Shown here in pieces: positions 31,669-41,501 of a stretch of 64,000 bases of DNA. The notes below the pieces were generated by a model. The model worked only from the letters and a program-made list of their open reading frames with translations, had not been told where the DNA came from and did no database searches. This DNA is from DATHXC01 sp035459965 (GTDB lineage Bacteria > Pseudomonadota > Gammaproteobacteria > Burkholderiales > Methylophilaceae). The stretch covers positions 1 through 64,000 of the forward strand of contig DATHXC010000008.1 in assembly GCA_035459965.1 (NCBI GenBank), given 5' to 3'. The position numbers and the translations under genes are program-made. Numbering within the stretch: the first letter of the stretch is position 1; every line of letters starts with the position of its first letter.

Positions 31669-32673
31669 GTGTTAAGACAACAGCAATTGCATGACTGGTT
31701 AATGCAGGTACTACCGGAAAAATCATTTTCCTTAACAACGGCATCCGCAGATGCCAGTTTTCGCCGCTACTTTCGCGTTCATACCGGCGCTAAAACCCTT
31801 ATTGCCATGGATGCGCCACCACCAGAAGAAGATTGCACCCCATTTGTGCATGTGGCAAAAGTGTTTGGCGATGCCGGGCTTAATGTTCCGCAAGTACTGG
31901 CGGAGAATATAGAGCAAGGCTTTTTGCTGCTGACCGACCTTGGCGATGCCACTTTCCTGTCTGCATTAAATGCAACGACTGCAAATGATTTGTACCGCGA
32001 TGCACGTCAGGCCTTGATCAAGATGCAACTGGCCAGCAGGCCAGGAGTGCTGCCACCTTACGACGAAGCGCTACTCACCCGCGAAATGCAGCTTTTCCCT
32101 GATTGGTATGTGGCAAAGCATAGCAAGATTGAATTAAGTGCATCCCAACAAGCGGTCATGCAAAAAACCTTTGCACTACTCAACCAAAATATCCTGGCGC
32201 AAGCACAGGTCTATGTGCATCGTGACTATCATTCACGTAACCTGATGGTCTGCCAGGGCGAATATGGAGCTAACCCAGGCGTGCTGGATTTTCAGGATGC
32301 CGTGTATGGCCCGATTACCTATGATTTGGTGTCTCTGCTTAAAGATGCTTACATCCATTGGGAAGAAGACCAGGTGCTCGACTGGGTAGTGCGCTTTTGG
32401 CAAGTGGCCAGAGACGCCGGTTTGCCGGTGCCTGGCGATATTGCAGATTTTTACCGCGATTTTGAATGGATGGGCGCACAGCGCCATATCAAAATACTGG
32501 GTATATTCGCGCGCCTTTACCATCGTGATGGTAAAGATGGCTACCTTAAGGATATGCCGCTGGTAATGGACTACTTGCGCCGGGTTTGTGCGCGCTATAT
32601 TGAGCTGCGCCCATTTCTAAGATTGCTTGATGAGCTGGAAGGTAATGCTCCGCAGGCTGGATACACTTTCTAA
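31669..32673 (+). CDS. amgK: N-acetylmuramate/N-acetylglucosamine kinase AmgK
   Basis: This 334-residue aminoglycoside-phosphotransferase-fold sugar kinase phosphorylates the anomeric OH of MurNAc and GlcNAc in the peptidoglycan-recycling bypass that avoids de novo UDP-MurNAc synthesis. The catalytic loop is VHRDYHSRNLMV and the metal motif is LDFQDAVYGP. It diverges from lptD and is directly followed by murU, the next enzyme of the route, with no gap. The track start begins at GTG or equivalent about 1 kb before murU and fits the family length. Confidence 0.92.
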   Translation: MLRQQQLHDWLMQVLPEKSFSLTTASADASFRRYFRVHTGAKTLIAMDAPPPEEDCTPFVHVAKVFGDAGLNVPQVLAENIEQGFLLLTDLGDATFLSALNATTANDLYRDARQALIKMQLASRPGVLPPYDEALLTREMQLFPDWYVAKHSKIELSASQQAVMQKTFALLNQNILAQAQVYVHRDYHSRNLMVCQGEYGANPGVLDFQDAVYGPITYDLVSLLKDAYIHWEEDQVLDWVVRFWQVARDAGLPVPGDIADFYRDFEWMGAQRHIKILGIFARLYHRDGKDGYLKDMPLVMDYLRRVCARYIELRPFLRLLDELEGNAPQAGYTF

Positions 32674-33345
32674 ATGCGAGCAATGATATTGGCCGCAGGT
32701 CGTGGCGAACGCATGCGGCCATTGACCGACCATACACCCAAGCCATTGCTCAAAATTGGTGGCAAGCCACTCATAGTTTGGCATCTGGAGCGGCTGGCCG
32801 TAGCAGGCTATAAGGAAGTTATCATCAACCACGCACATCTGGGTAGCCAGATTGAGGCAGCTTTGGGTAACGGTAGCCAGTGGGGATTATCAATCCAGTA
32901 CAGTCCAGAAAAAGTGGCATTGGAAACAGCCGGTGGCATTGCATATGCGCTGCCTTTACTTGGCCAATCGCCATTCCTTGTCATTAATGGCGATGTTTAT
33001 ACCGAAATGGACTTTTCATTACTCAAGCATGCCTTGCAGACCCTCAATCTGGCACATCTGATAATGGTGAGCAATCCGCCCCAACATATACAAGGCGATT
33101 TCGCTTATCTGGATGGCAAGTTGGCCCTTGAAGGAGAAGTTAAACTCACATTTTCCGGGATAGGGGTTTACCATCCTGATTTATTCAAGAATGTGCACCG
33201 AGGGGATGCAGCCAAGCTGGCACCCCTGCTCAAGTCTGCGATAACCCAGGGGGTGTTAACCGCGGAGCACTACAAGGGTGTGTGGCACGACATCGGAACG
33301 CCAGAGCGCTTAAATCAGCTTGATGAGCAGTTTACGACAGATTAA
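32674..33345 (+). CDS. murU: N-acetylmuramate-1-phosphate uridylyltransferase MurU
   Basis: This 223-residue nucleotidyltransferase converts MurNAc-1-phosphate and UTP to UDP-MurNAc. The signature is MILAAGRGERMRPLTDHTPKPLLKIGGKPLI at the N terminus (with the GRGERMR loop), and the metal-binding aspartate is in INGDVYTEMDF. Its start abuts the amgK stop. The pair gives a complete AmgK-MurU recycling step, known in Pseudomonas and relatives to bypass the fosfomycin-sensitive MurA step. Confidence 0.93.
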   Translation: MRAMILAAGRGERMRPLTDHTPKPLLKIGGKPLIVWHLERLAVAGYKEVIINHAHLGSQIEAALGNGSQWGLSIQYSPEKVALETAGGIAYALPLLGQSPFLVINGDVYTEMDFSLLKHALQTLNLAHLIMVSNPPQHIQGDFAYLDGKLALEGEVKLTFSGIGVYHPDLFKNVHRGDAAKLAPLLKSAITQGVLTAEHYKGVWHDIGTPERLNQLDEQFTTD

Positions 33346-33460
33346 TAGATGGACAGATAGATGGAACCTAATCATCCATTTACCGACAAAACAGGGCATG
33401 CATTATTATGTGTTTAATGAGTTGCCATCATCAATATCGATAGAGAAGTCTTACCTTTAA

Positions 33461-34762
33461 ATGAACATCACTGAATTTAGCGCAAGACGACAAAAGCTCA
33501 TCATGCAGATGGGCGAGGGCGTGGCTATTATCCCAACTGCTCCTGAAGCGTTGAGAAATCGTGATAGTCATTATCCTTACCGTTTTGACAGTTATTTTTA
33601 TTACCTGACTGGCTTCAAGGAGCCTGAGTCAGTATTACTACTAATTGCTGGCGACAAGCCCAAAAGCATCCTGTTCTGTCGCGATAAAGACATGGAGCGT
33701 GAAATCTGGGATGGTTTCCGTTACGGGCCTGATGCTGCGGTAACTGAGTTTGGTGTCGATGAGGCTTACTCCATCAAACAGTTGGACGAAATTGCCTTGA
33801 AATTGCTGGCTAACCAGCCCAAGCTGTTTTTCAGCTTGGGTGCAGATGCAAGCTGGGATCTGCGCGTGACTGGCTGGATCAACCAGCTACGCACACAAGG
33901 TCGTAGCGGTTTAAGCGCTCCTGCTGAACTAGCCGATGTGCGTACCCTGATTGATGAAATGCGTCTTTATAAGTCGGCCTACGAGGTAGATACCATGCGG
34001 CGTTCAGGGCAGATCGCTGCAGCTGCACATCAACGGGCGATGCAGGTTACCCGCCCCAATAAAATGGAATACGAGATTGAGGCGGAATTCCTGCATGAGT
34101 TTTACCGGCATGGCGCGCAGGCGCCTGCATATACTTCTATTGTTGCTGGTGGTGCCAATGCCTGCACCTTACATTACAACGCCAATAACGCCAGGCTTAA
34201 TGACGGCGATCTATTATTAATCGATGCCGGCTGCGAGCTGGATGGTTACGCCTCGGATATCACACGCACTTTCCCGGTGAATGGCAAGTTCAGTGCTGCG
34301 CAAAAAGACCTCTATGAGTTAGTGCTGGCTTCACAAGCAGCGGCCATTTCTGCGGTAAAACCAGGTAATCACTGGAATGCGCCACATGAAGCTGCGCTGG
34401 ATGTATTGGTGCAGGGTTTTATCGATTTTGGGCTTTGCCAAGGCAGCCCTGAATCTGTTCTGGAGTCTGGCGACTATCGTCGTTTTTATATGCACCGCAC
34501 GGGTCACTGGTTAGGTCTCGATGTACATGATGCCGGCGAATACAAGGCCAATGGCGAATGGCGCAAGCTTGAAGCCGGCATGACCTTAACCGTAGAACCT
34601 GGCTGCTATGTACGCCCGGCAGATAATGTGCCTGAGCATTTCTGGAATATTGGCATCCGTATAGAGGATGATGCACTGGTAACTGCAGATGGCTGCGAGA
34701 TTATGACAATCGCCGCGCCCAAGACCGTGGCTGAAATTGAATCCGTCATGGGGCAAAGTTGA
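33461..34762 (+). CDS. pepP: Xaa-Pro aminopeptidase PepP
   Basis: This 433-residue dinuclear-metal aminopeptidase removes N-terminal residues before proline. The N-terminal creatinase-like domain is followed by the pita-bread domain with metal ligands in DAGCELDGYASDITRTF, the His of MHRTGHWLGLDVHD, VEPGCYV and IGIRIEDD. Its TGA overlaps the TTG of the downstream ubiH, a common pepP-ubiH arrangement in proteobacteria. Confidence 0.95.
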   Translation: MNITEFSARRQKLIMQMGEGVAIIPTAPEALRNRDSHYPYRFDSYFYYLTGFKEPESVLLLIAGDKPKSILFCRDKDMEREIWDGFRYGPDAAVTEFGVDEAYSIKQLDEIALKLLANQPKLFFSLGADASWDLRVTGWINQLRTQGRSGLSAPAELADVRTLIDEMRLYKSAYEVDTMRRSGQIAAAAHQRAMQVTRPNKMEYEIEAEFLHEFYRHGAQAPAYTSIVAGGANACTLHYNANNARLNDGDLLLIDAGCELDGYASDITRTFPVNGKFSAAQKDLYELVLASQAAAISAVKPGNHWNAPHEAALDVLVQGFIDFGLCQGSPESVLESGDYRRFYMHRTGHWLGLDVHDAGEYKANGEWRKLEAGMTLTVEPGCYVRPADNVPEHFWNIGIRIEDDALVTADGCEIMTIAAPKTVAEIESVMGQS

Positions 34763-35943
34763 GTCAGCAAGCAGACATTGTGATTGTCGGTGGTGGGCCT
34801 GTTGGCACTACCTTGGCACTGGCCCTGCAAAGCAGTGGCAGTGCTGTCACCATGCTGGAAGCCCGTGAACAGGGCGCCTCACATCAGGATCAGCGCGCTT
34901 TGGCGTTGTCATATGGTACCCGCATGATACTGGAGCGGCTTGGCATATGGTCGGAGCTTGAACCTAAGGCAACTGCCATCAATACTATCCATATTTCACA
35001 GCGTGGCAGTTTCGGTCGCAGTCGATTAAGTGCGCAAGATCATGACCTGCCCTCCTTAGGTTACGTGTTGGCTTATGGCGACTTGAGTGCGGCGATGGAT
35101 GTAGAGCTGGCGAAGCATCGTAATGACTCTGATAAATTAACGATATTATATGGTGCCGAGGCTACCAGCATTAGCCCTGAAACAGGGCACGCAAGCGTTG
35201 TATTCAAGCAGGACGGGGCTGAGAAAGTCTTGAGTGGTCAACTCGTCGTCCTTGCCGATGGTGGCCGCAGTCTTGCTGATATTCCTGCACTGAAGCGTGA
35301 AACCAAGCAGTATGGACACGATGCGCTGGTGACAAAAGTGACCGCTGAGTTGCCTCATGACAACATTGCTTACGAGCGCTTTACCCCTATGGGGCCCGTG
35401 GCATTGCTGCCGAATGGTGCTCACGAATTTTCACTGGTCTGGACAGGCAAGGTGGCTGAAATCAATGCATTGCTAGCCATGAATGACGAGACGTTTTTGG
35501 CCAGCTTGCATCAACATTTCGGTGACCGGGTAGGGCGCTTTCTCGCAGTAGATAAGCGCCTGACATTTCCGCTAAAACTGTCTTACCTCGATCCAGTCAC
35601 TGCGCCACATTTGGTGGTTATCGGTAACGCAGCGCAAACCATGCACCCTGTTGCCGGTCAGGGTTTTAATGTAGGCATACGCGATGCTTGGGATTTGGCC
35701 CGGCAGATTGCAACAACTCCGATTGATGAGCTTGGCGGTGCATCAATGCTTAAAGTCTATCAACAGCAACGTAAAACTGATACCAAACGTGGCCTGATGT
35801 TTACCGATTTTCTGGTGAATCTATTCTCAAACGACATTGTTGGGCTCTCCGCCTTGCGCGGTATGGGTCTTGGCATGCTGGATGTGATCAAGCCCGCAAA
35901 AAATCACCTTATTAGTAAAATGAGTTTTGGCAGCCGTGGATAG
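34759..35943 (+). CDS. ubiH: 2-octaprenyl-6-methoxyphenol hydroxylase UbiH
   Basis: This 394-residue FAD-dependent monooxygenase of ubiquinone synthesis has the FAD-binding motif IVGGGPVGTTLALAL at residue 8, the second motif GYVLAYGDL region and DG motif, and IGNAAQTMHPVAGQGFNVGIRDAW. The start is TTG 34759, overlapping the pepP stop. No in-frame ATG fits, and the conserved FAD motif begins within 10 residues. It lies just before a second member of the same family. Confidence 0.92.
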   Translation: MSQQADIVIVGGGPVGTTLALALQSSGSAVTMLEAREQGASHQDQRALALSYGTRMILERLGIWSELEPKATAINTIHISQRGSFGRSRLSAQDHDLPSLGYVLAYGDLSAAMDVELAKHRNDSDKLTILYGAEATSISPETGHASVVFKQDGAEKVLSGQLVVLADGGRSLADIPALKRETKQYGHDALVTKVTAELPHDNIAYERFTPMGPVALLPNGAHEFSLVWTGKVAEINALLAMNDETFLASLHQHFGDRVGRFLAVDKRLTFPLKLSYLDPVTAPHLVVIGNAAQTMHPVAGQGFNVGIRDAWDLARQIATTPIDELGGASMLKVYQQQRKTDTKRGLMFTDFLVNLFSNDIVGLSALRGMGLGMLDVIKPAKNHLISKMSFGSRG

Positions 35944-35945
35944 CT

Positions 35946-37121
35946 ATGAGCAAAGTTGATTTTGACATCATTGTGGTAGGCGGCGGCTTGGTTGGTGGGG
36001 CTGCGGCGCTAGCCTTATCCCGACAAGGCCATCAAGTGGCGCTGGTGGATAGATCAGCGCCTGATTTTTCAACGGTTAGTACTAGCCCGGATATATGGGA
36101 CAGTCGTATATATGCCATTAGCCCAGGCAATGCGCATTGGCTAAAAACCCTGGGTGTCTGGGAGACACTTGATCATGCAAGGGTATGTCCTATAGATAGT
36201 ATGGAGATTTGGGGAGACTCAAGCCCTGAGCCGCTAAAATTTGAATCATATGAGGCCAATATAAAAAGTCTCGGCTACATCTTGGAGAATAGCCATTTGC
36301 AGCAGTTACTGTGGTCGCACATGCAGAATGCTGGTGTGCATATTGAAACTAATCATGATTGCGAGCAGCTACTATTTACTGATGATCATGCAACATTAAA
36401 GCTTGCAGATGGACGATCACTCAATGCGAAACTGATAGTTGCCGCAGATGGCGGAAACTCATGGGTACGTGCGCAAGCTGGGATTGCAACAAAGCTTTAT
36501 GATTACCAACAAATGGGGGTAGTTGCCAATTTTGTTGCTGAGCTACCGCATAAAAACATAGCACGGCAGTGGTTCAGCGCTGATGGCGTGCTAGCCTGGC
36601 TGCCGCTTCCCGGTAATCATGTTTCCATGGTGTGGTCTACCAGGAATGCACAGCAACTGCTCGATTTACCAGCACAAACTCTCGCAGAAAAAGTTGCGGA
36701 GGCAGGAGGTTTTGCGCTGGGAGCTTTGCGCACTGTTACACCTTCAGCTGCACACAAATTGGTGAAAAAGACGGCACACAAGCTGGTGCAGGCAAGGCTG
36801 GTGCTGATTGGTGATGCAGCACATTCGGTACATCCTTTGGCTGGGCAAGGTGTGAATTTGGGTTTTCGGGATGTAATTGAGCTAGAGCAAACATTAAAGC
36901 AGAGCTCGCCATATCAGGATATTGGCGATGAATTTTTACTGCGCCGTTATGAACGTGCACGTAAAACTGACATCATGCTGCTGTCTGGCGTGACCCATGG
37001 CCTGCATCAATTGTTTGAGAATGAACGACCGTTAATCGGCAAGTTACGCAATGCAGGCTTGGCTTTTACCAATAATCAGCCTGGCTTAAAGCGCCAGCTG
37101 ATCAAGCATGCAATTAGTTAA
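35946..37121 (+). CDS. UbiH/UbiF/VisC-family ubiquinone hydroxylase
   Basis: This 391-residue flavoprotein is paralogous to the preceding UbiH. It carries the FAD motif VVGGGLVGGAAALAL and the conserved IGDAAHSVHPLAGQGVNLGFRD. It probably catalyses another ring hydroxylation of ubiquinone (the UbiI or UbiF step). Which position is hydroxylated cannot be decided from sequence alone. It starts 2 bp after the ubiH stop and is followed by dsbC. Confidence 0.88.
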   Translation: MSKVDFDIIVVGGGLVGGAAALALSRQGHQVALVDRSAPDFSTVSTSPDIWDSRIYAISPGNAHWLKTLGVWETLDHARVCPIDSMEIWGDSSPEPLKFESYEANIKSLGYILENSHLQQLLWSHMQNAGVHIETNHDCEQLLFTDDHATLKLADGRSLNAKLIVAADGGNSWVRAQAGIATKLYDYQQMGVVANFVAELPHKNIARQWFSADGVLAWLPLPGNHVSMVWSTRNAQQLLDLPAQTLAEKVAEAGGFALGALRTVTPSAAHKLVKKTAHKLVQARLVLIGDAAHSVHPLAGQGVNLGFRDVIELEQTLKQSSPYQDIGDEFLLRRYERARKTDIMLLSGVTHGLHQLFENERPLIGKLRNAGLAFTNNQPGLKRQLIKHAIS

Positions 37122-37143
37122 TAAAGGGTAGCTAAAGGTTTAT

Positions 37144-37869
37144 ATGATTAAAAATGTAGCAGGAATTTTATTGGCAGGTTTGTTTGCTTCTCCAGCGCTG
37201 GCAGATGAAGCAAGCTTGCGTAAGGCGATTGATGCAACCTATCCAAAAATGCAGGTAGGGAGCATCGTTAAAACGCCATATTCCGGCCTTTATGAAGTCT
37301 ATATGAATGGCCAGATTATCTACACTGACGACAAACTAAGCTTCCTGATTGCTGAAGGTCATTTGGTTGAGCCGAAAACAAAGCGCGATATTACCAGCGA
37401 GCGTCTGGCGGAATTAACCAAGATAGACTTTTCTAGCTTACCTCTGGATCAGGCAATCAAGGTAGTGAAGGGCAATGGCAGTAGAAAGATCGCTGTATTT
37501 TCTGATCCAGACTGTCCATTTTGCAAGAAACTAGAGCAAAAAGAGTTGGCAGCTATTACTGATGTAACAGTGTATACATTCTTGTTCCCTCTAGAACAAT
37601 TGCACCCCGATTCTGTTAACAAATCCAAAGCAATCTGGTGCGCGCCAGATCGCGCTAAAGCTTGGCAGGACTGGGCGCTAAATAATCAATTGGTGAAGAA
37701 TGATGCAAGTTGTGATCAACCGTTAGCTAAAATTGCTGATCTTGCAAGGAAGTTTGGTGTCACAAGCACCCCAACCATATTCTTCGCGGATGGCAAGCGC
37801 ATGTTGGGCGCTTACCCTGCGGCGGAAATAGAAAAGGGGATGGCTTCTTCTGTAGTTCCCAAGAAGTAG
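37144..37869 (+). CDS. dsbC: Thiol:disulfide interchange protein DsbC
   Basis: This 241-residue periplasmic disulfide isomerase has a signal peptide ending in ALA, an N-terminal dimerisation domain with the TPYSGLYEVYMNGQIIYTD-type region (residues about 40-75) and a thioredoxin fold with the active site CPFC in DPDCPFCKKLEQ. The structural disulfide cysteines (WCAPD and ASCDQ) are also present. It converges on pilC, with a 3-bp gap. Confidence 0.93.
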   Translation: MIKNVAGILLAGLFASPALADEASLRKAIDATYPKMQVGSIVKTPYSGLYEVYMNGQIIYTDDKLSFLIAEGHLVEPKTKRDITSERLAELTKIDFSSLPLDQAIKVVKGNGSRKIAVFSDPDCPFCKKLEQKELAAITDVTVYTFLFPLEQLHPDSVNKSKAIWCAPDRAKAWQDWALNNQLVKNDASCDQPLAKIADLARKFGVTSTPTIFFADGKRMLGAYPAAEIEKGMASSVVPKK

Positions 37870-37872
37870 CCG

Positions 37873-39084
37873 TTAAACTGCTTCGCCCATTTTGAAGATG
37901 GGTAAGTACATAGCAACCACCAAGCCGCCTATAAGTGTACCTAGTACTACCATAATTATCGGTTCCATCAAGCTGGAAAGTGCTTCTACGGCATCATCAA
38001 CTTCTGCTTCAAAAAAGTCGGCCACCTTTGAAAGCATAGAGTCCAGCGCACCGGATTCCTCACCAATGGCAACCATCTGTAACACCATATTAGGAAAAAC
38101 ATTGGAGTTCTGCATTGCTACTGTCAAACTGGTACCGGTACTGATTTCACTCTGAATTTTTTTAGTTGCATCATAATATACACGGTTCCCGGATGCGCCT
38201 GCAACTGAGTCCAACGCTTCTACCAAAGGCACGCCTGCTGCGAACATAGTTGATAATGTTCTGGCAAATCTGGCGATGGTAGCAATTCTGATCAAATGCC
38301 CAAAAATTGGGAGTTTTAATAGCAGCCTATCCATGGTGGACTGCATTTTTTCTGAGCGCTTCCATGTGTAGAAGAAGAACCAAAGCCCTCCCCCAATCGA
38401 AGCAAAAATTGCCCACCAGTAAGCAACAAAGAAGTCAGAAATGGCCATGACCATCAGCGTTGGTGCGGGCAGATCTGCGCCAAAACTGGTAAACAGCTCT
38501 TTAAACGCGGGAATCACAAAAATCATGATGACTGCAGTAATCACAAACGCAACAACGATAATTGATATTGGATAAAATAAAGCAGATTTTATTTTACCTT
38601 TGATAGCCATTATTTTTTCTTTATAGGTGGCTAGTCTGTCTAACAATGCATCTAGAATACCTGCCTGCTCACCAGCACCAATTAGATTGCAAAAAAGCGC
38701 ATCAAAATGTAATGGATATTTGCGAAACGACTGACTTAGGCTACTGCCCGTTTCGACATCAGATTTAATATCATTGAGTAATTTTGCTACAGCCGGGTTG
38801 CTGTGACCTTTACCTACGATATCGAACGATTGCAATAAAGGTACGCCAGCTTTCATCATGGTTGCCAGTTGACGGGTGAATAATGTAACGTCTTTTTCGG
38901 TGACTTTGCCTGAGTTCTTGAAACTGCTTTGCTTCTTAACTTTGATGACATTAATGCCTTGGCGGCGCAGTGTTGCATTGACAAAAGCTTCACCATTTGC
39001 CCGCATTTCACCTTTTAAGCGCTTGCCTTTTTTATCCGTACCTTCCCAAGCGTAGGTGACTTCTTTGGTTTCTTTTGCAGCCAT
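37873..39084 (-). CDS. pilC: Type IV pilus inner-membrane platform protein PilC
   Basis: This 403-residue platform protein of the type IV pilus machine has two GspF domains (about 70-195 and 275-395), each with the FTRQLATMMKAGVPL-type motif, separated by membrane helices, and a final helix at 370-395. It lies 35 bp downstream of pilB. pilD, the usual third gene, is not adjacent here. The pilin itself is at 60594-61040. Confidence 0.95.
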   Translation of the reverse strand: MAAKETKEVTYAWEGTDKKGKRLKGEMRANGEAFVNATLRRQGINVIKVKKQSSFKNSGKVTEKDVTLFTRQLATMMKAGVPLLQSFDIVGKGHSNPAVAKLLNDIKSDVETGSSLSQSFRKYPLHFDALFCNLIGAGEQAGILDALLDRLATYKEKIMAIKGKIKSALFYPISIIVVAFVITAVIMIFVIPAFKELFTSFGADLPAPTLMVMAISDFFVAYWWAIFASIGGGLWFFFYTWKRSEKMQSTMDRLLLKLPIFGHLIRIATIARFARTLSTMFAAGVPLVEALDSVAGASGNRVYYDATKKIQSEISTGTSLTVAMQNSNVFPNMVLQMVAIGEESGALDSMLSKVADFFEAEVDDAVEALSSLMEPIIMVVLGTLIGGLVVAMYLPIFKMGEAV

Positions 39085-39119
39085 AACTTAAAGTTCCCCG
39101 AAATTATTCGCTAATGGCG

Positions 39120-40841
39120 TTATTCATTAGTGACCGCCTCTACTTCCGCAATAGAAGTGAGGCCTTGTTTGATCTTTAACAGACCTGATTGTCTTAAATC
39201 TTTTACGCCTTCACGTTTTGCCTGGTCAGCAATATCATGAGCAGTGCCATTTTTCATGATGATACGGCTCATAGCATCTGAAATTGGCATAACCTGATAA
39301 ATGCCTACTCGCCCTTTATAGCCTGCGGTACATAACTCACAACCATCATCATTGGGACCGTAAAGCTGCCAGCTTCCATCCAAGTCTGCTTCGGCGTAAC
39401 CAAGGCCTATCAATGCCTCACGAGGTACATCGATTGGTTTTCTGCAGCTTTTACATAGGCGTCTTGCCAAGCGTTGCGCAGTAATCAGAGAAACTGCGGA
39501 TGCGATATTGAATGGTGCTACGCCCATATTCATCAACCGGGTTAGCGTTGATGGTGCATCGTTTGTGTGCAGGGTGGATAGCACCATGTGGCCTGTTGAC
39601 GCTGCCTTGATGGCCATATCTGCTGTTTCGAGATCTCGAATTTCACCAATCATGATGATGTCCGGGTCTTGCCGCAAAAACGATTTCAGGGCGGCCGCAA
39701 AAGTCAGGCCTTGCTTATCATTGACGTTAACTTGATTAATACCGGGTAACGGAATTTCTGCAGGGTCTTCTGCGGTTGAAATATTAACTCCTGGATTATT
39801 CAATATATTTAAGCATGTATAGAGTGACACGGTCTTGCCTGAGCCGGTGGGGCCAGTGACTAGTACAAGACCGTATGGTCGACTAACCGCACTCAATAAT
39901 GCATCTTTCTGTGCAGGCTCATAACCCAAAGCTTCGATACCTAATGTGGCACTGCTTGGGTCGAGAATCCGCATTACGATCTTTTCGCCGTTAATCATAG
40001 GCAGGGTGCTGACACGGAAATCGATACTACGTGTTTTTGAAAGTACCAACTTCATACGACCATCCTGGGGGATGCGTTTTTCGGCAATATCTAAGCTGGA
40101 GATCACTTTGATGCGAGAAGCCAGTTTTTCTTTAATGGCTAAAGGTGGCTGGGCAATTTCTTTTAATATGCCATCAACACGGTAACGTATACGGTAGAAC
40201 TTTTCATAGGGCTCAAAGTGAATGTCTGAGGCGCCCATATTGATGGCATCCAGTAATATTTTTTGCAGATACTTAACGACTGGAGCATCATCAATCTCGA
40301 GTGTCTGCGCTTCTTGTGCTTGGGTTTGATCTTCACTTTCAATATCCAGATCGAACTCATCGTCACTGGAAAGTGATTGCATGCTGGTGTCGGATGCTTC
40401 AGCAATCTTGTCTATCCACTTGCCTAGTTTGTCGTCTTCTACCACCACTGGCGAAAGTGCCATACCAACCTGGAACTGCACATCATCCAGTGCATGAATA
40501 TTGGTAGGATCGGATATGGCAACAAAAAGCGTATTGCTGCGGCTTTGCAAAGCCATGACACGGCTACTTTGCATGAGTTTTACATCGATAGTTTTGGCCG
40601 GAATATAGTCTGAATTTAATGAATTCAGATCAAAAATAGGTAATCCAAATGCTCTGGCTGAGGTCTCGGCTACTTTTAATGCCGGTAGTTTTTTGCTTTG
40701 GATTAGCTGAGTAATAAAGGAAATTTTTTGAGTGACGGCAGCTGTTTGAACAGCAATCGCCTCATCTTCTGATAAGAGCTTGTCTTGCACCAACAGTCGG
40801 GCAAGTCCGCCGAGTTTGCTTGGTAGTGTTGTGGCAGCCAT
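39120..40841 (-). CDS. pilB: Type IV pilus assembly ATPase PilB
   Basis: This 573-residue extension ATPase has an N-terminal GspE/MshEN domain, Walker A GPTGSGKT, the Asp box DIIMIGEIRDLET and a zinc site formed by CKSC and CELC near residues 465-510. It drives pilus polymerisation with PilC. The first gene of the pilB-pilC unit, it diverges from cspA across 328 bp. Confidence 0.96.
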   Translation of the reverse strand: MAATTLPSKLGGLARLLVQDKLLSEDEAIAVQTAAVTQKISFITQLIQSKKLPALKVAETSARAFGLPIFDLNSLNSDYIPAKTIDVKLMQSSRVMALQSRSNTLFVAISDPTNIHALDDVQFQVGMALSPVVVEDDKLGKWIDKIAEASDTSMQSLSSDDEFDLDIESEDQTQAQEAQTLEIDDAPVVKYLQKILLDAINMGASDIHFEPYEKFYRIRYRVDGILKEIAQPPLAIKEKLASRIKVISSLDIAEKRIPQDGRMKLVLSKTRSIDFRVSTLPMINGEKIVMRILDPSSATLGIEALGYEPAQKDALLSAVSRPYGLVLVTGPTGSGKTVSLYTCLNILNNPGVNISTAEDPAEIPLPGINQVNVNDKQGLTFAAALKSFLRQDPDIIMIGEIRDLETADMAIKAASTGHMVLSTLHTNDAPSTLTRLMNMGVAPFNIASAVSLITAQRLARRLCKSCRKPIDVPREALIGLGYAEADLDGSWQLYGPNDDGCELCTAGYKGRVGIYQVMPISDAMSRIIMKNGTAHDIADQAKREGVKDLRQSGLLKIKQGLTSIAEVEAVTNE

Positions 40842-41169
40842 TTAACTTTTCAATGAATTCAGAAGTGTTTCATCCAGGCACAATTATTTCACCTGAATCA
40901 TTATTATACGAGCACATACTAATAATGCACGTTAGTATTTTTTTTGTAAAGGCGACCTGCTCACCTTGGTGAAAATTAACTTAACTCATTGAGCGCATTT
41001 AAGTTCTATAAAATATAAAAATAATGCTTGACTTATTTTTATATCGCAAGTAAAAACGCCAACAGGCGTTTGAAATTCGAGCTCATTGTAGCCGGCACTA
41101 CCGACTTAAGTTCTTGAAATGCAAACTTTTGGGGGCGCCTCCCTTAATGTTTTAGCAAGGAAGTATGAA
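40842..41169. promoter_or_regulatory. pilB/cspA intergenic region with cspA leader
   Basis: This AT-rich gap lies between divergent pilB and cspA. TTGACT at about 41031 could be a -35 box for cspA. A perfect hairpin AAACGCC-AACA-GGCGTTT occupies 41054-41071, about 100 bp before the cspA ATG, and a GGGGGCGCC stretch lies near 41133. A long structured 5' leader is typical of cspA genes, where it acts in cold induction. Its function here is inference. Confidence 0.5.
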
Positions 41170-41373
41170 ATGGCAACTGGTACCGTAAAATGGTTTAATG
41201 ATTCTAAGGGTTTTGGCTTTATTACTCCGGATGATGGTGGCGATGACTTGTTTGCACACTTTTCCGCGATTGTAGAGGCTGGCTATAAAAGCCTGAAAGA
41301 AGGGCAGCGCGTAAGCTTTGATGTGACTGAAGGACCAAAAGGCAAGCAAGCTTCCAACATTCAAAAGGCCTAA
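41170..41373 (+). CDS. cspA: CspA-family cold-shock protein
   Basis: This 67-residue single cold-shock domain has RNP1 KGFGFITP and RNP2 DLFAHFSAI, binds RNA and single-stranded DNA and melts secondary structure. ATG 41170 is preceded by AAGGAAG at about 6-9 bases. The frame is open upstream, but those codons have no family character. A second cold-shock domain in the window belongs to the DUF1294 fusion at 8469-9035. Confidence 0.95.
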   Translation: MATGTVKWFNDSKGFGFITPDDGGDDLFAHFSAIVEAGYKSLKEGQRVSFDVTEGPKGKQASNIQKA

Positions 41374-41410
41374 GTTTATTATTAGGTTTTGGTAATGTCT
41401 GCTTGATGAA

Positions 41411-41453
41411 ATGCAAACGGCTCGCAGTTTAATGAACTGCGAGCCGTTTGCAT
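41411..41453. repeat. 19-bp perfect inverted repeat between cspA and icd
   Basis: The arms are 41411-41429 (ATGCAAACGGCTCGCAGTT) and 41435-41453, with the 5-base loop TAATG. There is no T-run directly after the stem on either strand. It lies between the convergent cspA and icd stops and probably acts as a bidirectional terminator or message-end stabiliser. Confidence 0.85.
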
Positions 41454-41501
41454 TGTTGGCTTTATCTATCGAAACATCACAGTAATTCGTCATACAGTAG
41501 A

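Noticed and set aside
41411..41453. Palindrome as an ordinary Rho-independent terminator
   Set aside because: The stem is perfect but has no T-run directly after it on either strand, so it is listed as an inverted repeat.
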